From the NCBI GenBank assembly GCA_014529385.2, contig CM043955.1:137879108-137943107 (forward strand): a stretch of DNA of 64,000 nucleotides, written 5' to 3'. Source of the DNA: Adiantum capillus-veneris (lineage: Eukaryota; Streptophyta; Polypodiopsida; Polypodiales; Pteridaceae). Below the pieces are notes generated by a model, which was given only the letters and a program-made list of their open reading frames with translations, made no database searches and was not told the origin of the DNA. This document shows, piece after piece, positions 46,021 to 55,858 of the stretch (the stretch's first letter is position 1; the number at the start of each line of letters is the position of its first letter). The translations under genes and the position numbers were made by a program.

Positions 46021-47330
46021 CAATGCATTTGTGTTATAATTGTTCAGTTGTACTTTGATACGAAGGTCCATTCCATCTAAACATTCATCATCTGTTGACA
46101 ATGCATCTTTGTATAATTCCCATAGTTTGTCATCTAGTTCCAGAGTGTCGATAAGAATAGGTATTTGTTGATTTTTGAGAGCGGCTTTCCTTTTGAGTAC
46201 TCGAAGCCGAGCTTCCTCTTGGGCTTCATCAATAACATGTTGTTGTTTTATCTTTCTTTGCTTTACTGCATGCATCCTTTCTAAAAATTCATTGGTTAGT
46301 GGAAAATTGTACTTCTTTAAACGGCATCCACTAATCCAATTAGCCATTGGTTCACCATTTAGGGTGGACAACTTAATTGCTCACACTTGGAGATCCATCT
46401 TCAATTATAGACGGTCCGTTTCCCTTTTTCTTAAACTTGGGAATGTGTTGCTTAAGGGAATAGACTAAAACTAAGTCCCCTTTTTTGAAGATTTTTGTAA
46501 TTAGATGGGAATAGAAAAACTTCCAGTTTTGTGCATAGATGTGAGCTACATTAGTTAGCCTTCACTCATCAAGCTTTTCTAGATCTTCAAGCCTCTTTGA
46601 CAGTTCATGTCTAGTCCATTTGAGATACTTAGCTACCCTTAGTGTCAGTAATAGAAATTCTATTGGCAGTATGGCATCAAGACTGTAAACAAGGTTAAAG
46701 GGTGCAGCATTTAAAGCTGTTTTGAATGAAAATCAATGAGACCATAAAGCAGCATGGAGATTCATTTCCCAATCTATCCGTCTTGAACTAACCACTTTAG
46801 TCAATACCGAGCTAACGATTTTATCCGTATGCTCAGCTTGTCCGTTTGATTGTAAGAGATAGGGAGCCGATTTGTTATGGATGACCATAAAGTCATTAAG
46901 CAAATACTCAATTACCTCATTGAGGAAATGATTTCCCCTATCAATGAAAATTTCTATTGGTAGTAAGGGACATCGAGCTAGTCTGGCATGTGCTTGTTCT
47001 AATGGAAATATATTTGTCTCCATTTGCACAAAGACGCAAATGTTGATCTTTTTCTCTCCGATACAATTGGTTTCCAATAAGAGCATAATCTCTTGCTTCT
47101 GTTTCAATTTCTCTTTGACGGCGTTTACTCATATCCTCAGGAAATGTTTGGCTTGATAAGTAAGTAACTAGATAGTTACTCCACTTAGGAATAGGCGAAA
47201 TTTGGAACAATGTCACATGAGGTATGGGTGCTTGTTTTTGACATTGAGGACAATATTTCACAAAAGAATGAACATCACTCCCCATAGTTGGCCAAAATAC
47301 TCCAAGTCTCAAGATCCGTCGCATAGTTTG
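46003..47330 (-). pseudogene. Ty3 integrase, rearranged
   Basis: The minus strand begins with LGVFWPTMGSDVHSFVKYCPQCQK (part of the zinc-binding domain). It then gives YLSSQTFPEDMSKRRQREIE and RDYALIGNQLYRREKDQHL, which in related elements comes before the zinc domain, so a local rearrangement is likely. The core continues with FIDRGNHFLNEVIEYLL, YLLQSNGQAEHTDKIVSSVL (the Q-A-E residue of the triad) and a GPY-like tail (GDLVLVYSLKQH, KFKKKGNGP). The conserved C-terminus is NGEPMANWISGCRLKKYNFP. Several frameshifts are present. Confidence 0.85.
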
Positions 47331-47399
47331 TTCTTCTGCAAAGTGAAGTCCTACTATGGTAATATGTGGTTGACTCGGGTATTAGGTTTTCTGCTCAAG

Positions 47400-48960
47400 A
47401 TTAATGCATAAAAGCAATATTACATCTCGATTTCTTTTGTACAACCTTCCAGCTAGTAATTGATATATAGCCGATTGTAATAGGAGGTGGTATTTGCAAA
47501 TCCACTTGAGCTATGGTCATAAAGGATACCATTTTTTTCGACCATTGAGGTATCATTTCAATGGAGAACAAATATGCATCTCCTAGATCATCATCTACTC
47601 CGTTAGGTGGTTCTCCTACAATCCTTGACAAATGATCTGCTCTTTGATGAGTGGTGCCCTTTTTCACAACTACGGTGAAATCAAATTCCAGAAGAATGAT
47701 GAACCACCTCACTATTCTTCCTGTGTTTCATGGCTTGTTGACTAGGTACAATAAGGCTTCGTGGTCCACAAAGAACACAAATGTTTTAGCTAATAGCTAA
47801 TATCTATACGTTTTCACGGCATAGATCATTCCTAATCCTTCCCTTTTGGTGATAGTATAGTTTTTCTCTGCCATATTCAACTGTCGGCTAGCATAAGAAC
47901 TAGGAAAATCAATTTTCCCGTCTCCTGGTTGAGCTAGTATACACCCAATGGAAAAACTGAAAGCATCTACATGTATGTGAAATATCTTATTCCAATCTGG
48001 TGTTTTTAATATTGGGAATGAAGTGCGAGATTTCTAAAGCTTCATGAAGGATTCTTCACACTCATCAGTCCATTCAAAGAGTGTAATCAAGCTATACATG
48101 GGTTTTGCAATTAAAGCGTACATGTAAATGAATCGTTTGTAATATCCACAATCTCCCATGAAGGCTTGAACCCCCTTGATTGTTGTTGGTCTAGGCAAAT
48201 CAACAATAACATGAATTTTATCCATATCAGTAGCTATGCCATTCTTAAACACTATATGTCCAAGAAGTTTTCCTTGTCTATCCATAAATGTGCACTTTTT
48301 AGGATTTAAGAAAATCCTATAAAGTCTACATTTTTTGAATACCTTTTGAGGTGTCAAAATAATCAGCCCGGATTGATGAATGTACACATGGATCATCCAT
48401 ATATACTTCCAAGAAATTCCTAAGGTATTCTTTAAAAGCATGGCTCATCAATCTTTGAAAGGTGGAAGGAGCATTAGTCAACCCAAAAGGCATAACCCGA
48501 TACGCAAAAATACCCCATTCAGTTGCAAAGGCAGTTTTATGCCGATTTTTGAGGTCAACCAAAAGTTGATTATATCCCAAAAATCCATCTAAAAAGCTAT
48601 AATCTTATTTTTCTACAACTTGCTCTAAAATATGCTCAGTGATTGGAAGAGGAAAGTTGTCTCTAATGGTAGCTGCATTCACTTTCTTGAGATTGACACA
48701 CACGCATAATTTTCCATTTTTCTTGGGTACTACCACAATTGGAGAAACCCAATTTGTGTTCAATTTTATAAATGAATTCAGCTTCCTTGAGCTTTTCAAT
48801 CTCTTCTTTGATCTTTCTGGCAAATGTTTCATTATCTATGTATGGCCTTTTTCGACTTGGTTTCGCATCATCTCTCATAGGTATGGTATGTTGACAAATT
48901 TATGGATCAACACCCTTGAGATCCTTAAAAAACCAAGCAAATATTTTCTTGGTATTATTT
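47400..48960 (-). pseudogene. Ty3 reverse transcriptase and RNase H
   Basis: RT starts with NTNWVSPIVVVPKKNGKLCV, then MGYNQLLVDLKNRHKTAFAT, MPFGLTNAPSTFQRLM and the catalytic VYMDD at about 48400. The thumb/connection region has FLNPKKCTFMD, LLGHIVFKNGI and VQAFMGDCGYYKRFI. RNase H follows (HVDAFSFSIGCILAQPGDGK, FFVDHEALLYLVNK), ending with HQRADHLSRIVGEPPNGVDD. Stops at about 48602, 48032 and 47730 and several frame changes break it. Confidence 0.9.
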
Positions 48961-49675
48961 CAGTAGGCTTAACAAAATCTCTTCTTCTTCTTCTGTTAGG
49001 TCTTTCGCAGTGATTTTGTCTTTGACACAATCATGTGCATCTATCTGCATCAGAAACTCAGTTTTGCTGGAGACTGATGGCATAGGTCTAGCTTTCAAGT
49101 TTTTGGTGTCTCCTTTTCGTCTATACCATTTATGTCTCCTCGGTTTCTGCTTTGGAAAGTCAAAAAAAATTTCCTCCCCTCCTTTCATGAGTAGTTTAGC
49201 TCTCACATGTTCTTTTGCTGACCCCGAATCACCTGAGGTAGCTGAGTGTTCTTCTAACTCATCTGCTGCATCATAGTAGAGGTCTGAAAAGCCTTGTTGA
49301 GATTTCATCAAGTCCTTGGATTCATGAATTTCGTCTTCAATGTGAAATGTTGCGATTATGTCATAGCCGTCCTCATTACAAAATTGAGTAGGCATAGAAG
49401 TATTTACACATACATCCATTGTTGCTAAAATTTGAGTCCACTCAAATGGCTCAAACAAATGCTCCAAAAAGGGTGCAGGTACATAGGCTTCATCTGTGCA
49501 ATCCCTTTCTAAGATACATTCCTCTCGTTTTAAGCTCCCATTTTTTGAGGCTCCACACATCCAAATAGGAGTGTCTTTGTTCAACCAAGATGGAAGCTTA
49601 GTTTCAGCTGAAGAGACTGAATCAAATTCTTGTATGGGCATTTTTATGACATCTCTATAAGTGTGATCTTTTAGA

Positions 49676-51499
49676 TTAACCCTTGTTATTGATCCCACTT
49701 GCTTCAAGTATAAATAATTGTTTCCCCAATCCTGGATGAGTTGTACACATGAAAGGTCTTCCCAATATGATAACGTAATTGAGTTTCTTTCCAAAGTAGT
49801 CTACTATTGCAAAAGTGTGTTGATATTCAATCTCACAGGAATTAACTATCACTTTTTCAAGCATTCCTAAGGGTCTTTCTATGTCTCCATCAGCCAATTG
49901 CAACTTCATTCGAGTTTGTCTAATGGCTGGTTGTCCTAGGATTCTCATACTGCGTTTGTGGCTATGGCTATGCCTGCCCCACTATCCAGTATTGCCATGA
50001 TTCCTATATCATTATATCTTGCCGAAAGGGTTGTGTTTCCTTCTTTCCCTTCGTAGTATTCACCGTCTTTGTTCATTGGAACGGATCTAATCTCTTTGTT
50101 ATCCAATTTGCATTTCAAATTTTCCAATTTTTTTGCGATTGGCCCTATTATCCCACCTTTTCTAGAGTTTTTTGTAGATCATTTCATAAATATGGTATGA
50201 TTTTTAACAGTTCTCCTAAAGTCAGAGTGCATTGAATGGGTGTAGACATGATTGCATGGATGTTGTCTACCTCTAGGGTCTGTTCTGCTCTTTTTACATG
50301 AGTGGTTTTACACACTATGGATTCATCTTTGTTATCTCCTAAGTAAGAGGGTAATGTTTTCAAAGTCAATGGTTTAGACATTTCTGAAGCTTCAGATCCG
50401 CAATCCATATACAAGGATTGTACATCCATGTCCATATTAGGAGGTGGGTTGTCTAACCAAACTTCCTCTATAGGAGCTGAATTCAAAGTTAGGCTCCCAT
50501 CATTAATCTCTCTAACTTTTTCTCATAAGTGTCCTGGCAAGTCTTCTTCTACGAATGGAATTTTGTCTGAGGCATCTTCGCTGTCCGGCACTATAAGTTT
50601 TGGCTTTTTTGTTTCAAGGTGGGATTCTCACCACTTTGAATTTTTCTTTACTGTTTCCTACCAGAAGCTCCTCAGGTTTTGTCGTACTCTCGAGCGTGGG
50701 TTTATGTTTTTCTAGCATCTCTTGACTAATTCTTACCAAATTTTGATAAGCTTCAAGCTTAGCTGCTTCCATATCATGAGAAGGATAGTTTTTCCTTTTT
50801 TTTTTCATGTTTTGGCCTACTTTAGGTCCCGCTTGGTAAGCTTCCAAGACTGCAGTAATTGGGTCAAAAATTTTGTCAACCAAAATTGATCCTCCAGATT
50901 TCACTGTGGTTTCCTTGATTTTGCTTCTAGTTTCTTTCATCTTTTTGTTGAATAGTTTCTTTGCTGTCTCCTCGATTTCAACCCTTTGTTTTTGTTTCCT
51001 CATCTCATACCTTTTGTTTTTGCTTCTCTTTGTCTTTTGAGAGGAAATTTTTGTATTCTCCAAATCATCAGAGGAGTTATGTTTCTTTTTCTTAGCATGG
51101 GCTCTGGTGATTACCTTGATCGAACAATCGGTTCACTCTCAGATGAGCTACTAGGTATCACTTGGACTACGTTCACTACTGTTTTACCCTTGTTTAAAGG
51201 ATTTTTTGGACAATCTTCTGGGAAGTGTCCTCCCTTTTTACAACATTGTATGCAATAAGCTTCAACTGGCTTGAGGTTCTTGTAAGGATCTGGGCATTCA
51301 TTTTTTCAATGATCATCTACACCGTAGTTATGACAATTTCTAGTTCTTGGATTAATCATGGGTCTTACCATTGAAGGTTTAACACCTTGATTAGCTACAT
51401 AGTACATTGGTGCAAGCTCTGGTGTAGCATAAGTCATAGGTTCTTCCATTGGTGGTGGATGTGAATTATACCAATCTCTTTCTATCATTACTGTAGATG
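49676..51499 (-). pseudogene. Ty3 gag C-terminal part, zinc knuckle and first protease
   Basis: Left of the nested insertion, gag resumes with RDWYNSHPPPMEEPMTYATP. Next are a Cys/His-rich stretch (CIQCCKKGGHFPEDC), a long Lys-rich linker with many stops and an acidic spacer (50184-50486). The protease spans about 49676-50127: IGIMAILDSGAGIAIAT holds the DSG active site and YVIILGRPFM is the C-terminal ILG motif. From 49794 to 48955 a 279-codon open linker without a recognised domain leads into RT. Confidence 0.82.
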
Positions 51500-53047
51500 T
51501 GTAAGGTCTCCGACCCTGAGCTAAAAGAACACCATTGTACCATGAAACAATCATAATGAAAAAAGTTACTATTTTTAGCAGTTTTCCAAAATCTGTCGAT
51601 GCCATGATGTTTAGAATGTCGTAAAGCTTCCAAAAATAAATTAATAAAAAAGAGTAAGTTTTTGGTCACTCAACCCGTCTAGTTTTAATCGTCTCGAAAA
51701 ACTGCACTCGTACCTCGAATTTGAAAAAATGCATTTTCAGACACCGACGAGGGCTGCTAAATTTGGCAGGTACTCGGACAGGTACACCTGAGTTAGAGCT
51801 TAGTATCAAGTTCCGGCATTAAATTCTGATTCCTATTTCCCGTCTTAGGTTAAAATTAAATTTTCCTAAAGTTGTGCGGGGAGCACCGGGGCCCGGGGGT
51901 TGTGTGGGAACAAGTCCCACGCCACTGGGAGCTTGCTTTAGCAGCTAGGGGGCGCCCTCACACCTCTAGGGGCTTGTGGGAGACTTTCCATGCTTGAGAG
52001 AGAGTGTGAGAGTTAGTTAGACTAAGTTAACTCGACTCTTGGTAAGCATGTAACTAAATTACCTTGCATGAGGTGAGTACTCTCTCATATGTATTTAGCA
52101 GCCTGGTTCGATTTTCAGCTTGAGAGAGACTATATAAGAGTGTGCTCACACACACACACACACATATATGCTCACACACACCCTGAATACACACACACAC
52201 ACACACTCCTACACACACCCCCACCTTGAGGAGGTGTTGCCGACGGGCGGACACAGTCTTTGGAAGCAGAGCTAAGGAGGAAAGTGCTACCCGTTTCTCG
52301 TCTAAAGAAGGCCCTTGCATCAGAATTTTGAGAGACATTCAGCCGTAACCTCGTTAATTCTTGATTTAATTCATGCTTGTTGTAATTCGCTCTCTGTTAT
52401 CCTCTTAATTCCGTATCTAGTACGCATATTCGTAGTCAAAATACTCTTTAGATACTCTCTAATTCTTCGTATCCATGATCTATTACATAAATATTAATCT
52501 AATTAGAATTATGCAAGCAAATAGTCTCTCTTAATCATAGATTAATGCATGATTAAGAAATCAACCACTAGTCACCATTGTAATTAAGAACAAGTCGGCA
52601 TTGAGGTAGAGATGGTCAACTGCTTTCTATTGCCCCACAATGTTTAAACAACTAAATTATAATAAATTAGCTCATAGATTAGGATGTAATTAGTGAAATT
52701 AATCCATCAATAATCACTAGGAAGGGAGAAACCCTCTCACCTATGCATACTGTAAATCTGTAAATCTCTACTTGCATTAGGAAGGGATTAAGCATGCCGA
52801 ATTCATCTCTAGTAAATAGATTGAGAAGAAACCTGTAATTCTTAGCTATCTAGGCCAAATAATTAACCTTAGGGAAAATTCCCATAGAGCAAATAAGGTG
52901 CTATTAGAAATCTCTATATCTTGAAGTAATTAAACCTATCGTATAAAGAGATTTGCTTATTGAAACTAATCTGTCATTTTGGTTGTATGTTACTCTCGAA
53001 TGTTAGCTCTCTTTTTTCCAAGTTGTCAATTAAGTAGTGAGTATCAA

Positions 53048-53179
53048 ATGTCCCCGCCTCGCGGTCGTGGTTCCCACGACCGCGAGGCGGGGACAAGCAA
53101 CACTAATGGAAAGGGAAAAGCTTCCATGGTCGACCAAGTACTGGCCAACTCACTGAGCAATGACGAGGGAATTGTGAAG
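53048..53179 (+). CDS. Candidate first gag exon encoded within the LTR
   Basis: ATG at 53048 opens 44 codons (MSPPRGRGSHDREAGTSN, then GKGKASMVDQ...NDEGIVK) and stops being conserved exactly at AAG|GTAGGT, a consensus splice donor at 53180. The 3' LTR has the equivalent exon at 57397-57537 (47 codons, MAPIKRTRFGG..., ending NDEGIVE|GTAGGT). The two copies differ in length by 9 nt, which keeps the frame. An acceptor, CGTTCAG at 54679-54685, precedes gag sequence in the matching phase 0. This suggests a spliced gag whose start lies in the LTR. It is inference; no transcript is available. Confidence 0.5.
53050..53094. repeat. Perfect 21-bp inverted repeat with 3-nt loop, only in the 5' LTR
   Basis: Arms 53050-53070 and 53074-53094 are exact reverse complements, loop TTC. 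The right arm (CCACGACCGCGAGGCGGGGA plus C) is shared with the 3' LTR, whose sequence at the left-arm position is unrelated. The left arm therefore looks newly copied from the right arm. Confidence 0.95.
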
Positions 53180-54159
53180 GTAGGTCACATTTTTAATTCA
53201 AGTTTTGTTTAAGTTAACATTGTATCCGAAAGAACATATCCCTAAACATGTAGGAGAAATCCAACGGAGATCACGGCATTTGAATTGAAATGTATATTAA
53301 TTTCCAAGTAGGAAAGAATGATTGTTACGGAAAATTTAGCTCAGCTAGTTCATTTTCAATTCCAATGTTGATCTAGTCTGAACCCCCTCTTGATCACAGG
53401 GGACAGCTCATGAAGTTATTCGCAGGAGCTAGAGTTCCTGTTTAAGGGCTCTTGAATCCATGACTGCTGGTTAAGCGGTGGGCAACCTAGTTGTATGGGC
53501 AACTAGGCGACAACGGGAGGAGTAAACTCTCGCTGGGGGAGGGATGTTGTACCCCCGGAACATTGGAACTTTAAATGAATAAGTTTTGAGTAAAATTTTT
53601 ACTAGAGTTACTGTCTTGGTGCCGCTTTGCAATACTGGTTGAAGGGCTGTATTAAGGAACTTGTGAACCGAAACTTAATCAATGAACATTTGTGTTGAAC
53701 AACCATGTGTGGTAGTAATTAGGTAACAAAGGAAGTGTGAGTATGGGGTGGAAAGTGGGGGCTTGGCTCGGGTTGCCAATGCCTATGAGAAGGGTGGTCC
53801 CGATTAGTTTGGAACTCTCCGTCCCCATAAGTGCAATAAGAACGTTAGTATTACTCATTGCCCCTAGAGCGGTAAGGTCTCAAGTGTACGTGCATCTGAA
53901 ACATGGGGAAAAAGGCACACGGGACTTCTCTCCTCTTGGAAGGTGGGTCTTAGGATCACTAGATAAGTTAATCATGCTTCCCCTCTGGGGTGGAACTAGA
54001 TCTCGATGCTAGTAGGCTCGAAATCGATTCACTTTGTGATGAGAGATCGTCCGCTAGATGAACCATAAACCACTTTGTTTGCTTCTGCTGTAGATCTAGT
54101 GGCCACCAGGTTTACCATTAGATCCATTGTTTGAGACGACGGGGTGGGGACCTCACACT

Positions 54160-54171
54160 TGGTATCAAAGC
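54160..54171 (+). other. Primer binding site of the gag-only element
   Basis: TGGTATCAAAGC, two bases after the LTR end. It differs by one base from the initiator-Met primer site of the other elements. Confidence 0.88.
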
Positions 54172-54685
54172 TATAGGGTTACGAACTGGAAAATGATGTT
54201 GTTTGAAATTTAAAAAAAATAAGGGATAGTAGGATAGCTCGTACTCAAAGCTTGAGCATGATGTTTCCCAGAATAATGACATTGGATTTGTCTAGTGGAT
54301 TGTCTTCTGAGGGATTTTAAAGAGTTTTACTCGTTGAGCTTGTTGGGATTCAATGGGTCCCACATGATGTTTTTTGAGAAGTCATTGGTACGACTAGTGC
54401 TGCGGGCAGGTAGCTTGTTGATGCACATAAAGCTATAAGTATGGATCAAAGCTCTCGAGTAAAGTTTTTACCATTATTTATCGGACAATTTTGGATGTAT
54501 TCAATGGAATTTAAACTAATGGTGGGATGGTTAAGTCCTTTGTGATAGCTGTACAGATTAAGCCCAAAAAGTTAAATTTCTTCTTGAGTATGGAAAAGCC
54601 TAGGTTCATTTGAGAAGAGTGCTTTAGTAATGAGTTTTATACCATTGGATAGGTACCATCTACTGTGCTATATACTGTCGTTCAG

Positions 54686-55598
54686 GAGAAAAATATTCTC
54701 CTTAAGCAAACCCAAACTCCACTCTTTAAGGGTGAGGGAGCAAATGTGGAAAGAGATGTGAAAGTATGGATGGAGGCTATGGACGACTATTTTGAAGCTG
54801 CGGCAACCCAACCCATGAATCAAACCATGCTTACGATGTTCCTCTTGTCTAGCGATGCCAAGATATGGTGGAAGCAACATTGCAGGGACTTGGATATCAA
54901 GGGATCTTCCCCAGTCATGGGAAGACATCAAGGCTGCTGTGATGGAGTGATACTTACCACCCTCTCACAAAGCCTTGAAGATGAATGAGTTTTTTTCACT
55001 TCGATAGTAGCTGACTTCTTCCGTTCAAGAATACTACTCGAAGTTTGTCACACTTTGGAGATATGCTCCTAGGAAGACATTGTAACAGCAAGTAGCACGG
55101 TTCTGCCAAGGACTCATCGACCCCTTGAACAACCGACTAGAAGCTCTCAGGCCAGCAACTCTACAAGATGCCTTGCTAAGGGCCAAACCGTTAGCTAAAG
55201 AGATTCAGAGGACTACCCAAGATAGTCAACACTATTTGTCAAAGAGGGCCAGTCCAGACAACTGGAGTAACAGACCAATTAACCCTGCGTACGACCATCG
55301 TCCGATAGTAGCTACTACGGTAGCTATCGAGTTTCCCAATAGAAGATGTTTTGAGTGCCAAGAGTATGGACGTTACAAAAGCCGATGTCCAAAAAGGATT
55401 TCCCAAACATCCGGTGCTAATAATGTACCTTTGAACGTCAACAGGCGAGGTCAACCAAATGGAAGAGGAGGCCGAGGAAGAGAAAACATAGGACAAGGAA
55501 GCGGAGCTCTCACTAATGCCAAAGTGAGACAACCAACTGTGGGTGACGAAGCTAATGAGAGAGCAGCTCTGTATGCTCTCTCACCAATGCTGCAGTGA
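54686..55598 (+). pseudogene. Ty3-type gag remnant of the gag-only element
   Basis: Begins EKNILLKQTQTPLFKGEGAN and continues VKVWMEAMDDYFEAAATQ and DAKIWWKQHCRDLDI. A frameshift near 54900 moves it to a frame with SWEDIKAAVMEWYLPPSHKA. Stops interrupt at about 55007 and 55081, and the last part reads FCQGLIDPLNNRLEALRPAT and LQDALLRAKPLAKEI. The knuckle is CFECQEYGRYKSRC, where the zinc-binding His is replaced by Arg. A 68-bp tandem duplication lies at 55530-55665. Near 55725-55790 a scrap (YSIIKGCLYFRQRIYVP) resembles the start of the integrase region of pol. This suggests that an internal deletion removed RT and RNase H. Confidence 0.82.
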
Positions 55599-55858
55599 GA
55601 CAACCAACTATGGGTGACGAAGCTAATGAGAGAGCAACTCTGTATGCTGCAACTGCTAATCCTAGTGAGCAATAATTCAAGCACCAGGATCTCATCAAAG
55701 TTCAACAAAATAAGACGCATAAAGCTAAAGACTATTCTATTATCAAAGGATGTCTTTACTTTAGACAAAGGATATATGTACCTAAGTAGTTAGCATAGAG
55801 ATTATCTAGATGTATTCTTGAGATGAGGACATCTCAAATTTTTCACGTTGGGGAGAAT

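Larger units (their letters stand above)
51500..54157 (+). repeat. 5' LTR of the gag-only element
   Basis: Contains a TATATAAGAG TATA box near 52131, CA microsatellite stretches at 52147-52206 and a small exon-like ORF starting at 53048. Compared with the 3' LTR it carries many substitutions and indels, including the inverted repeat at 53050-53094. Confidence 0.92.
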
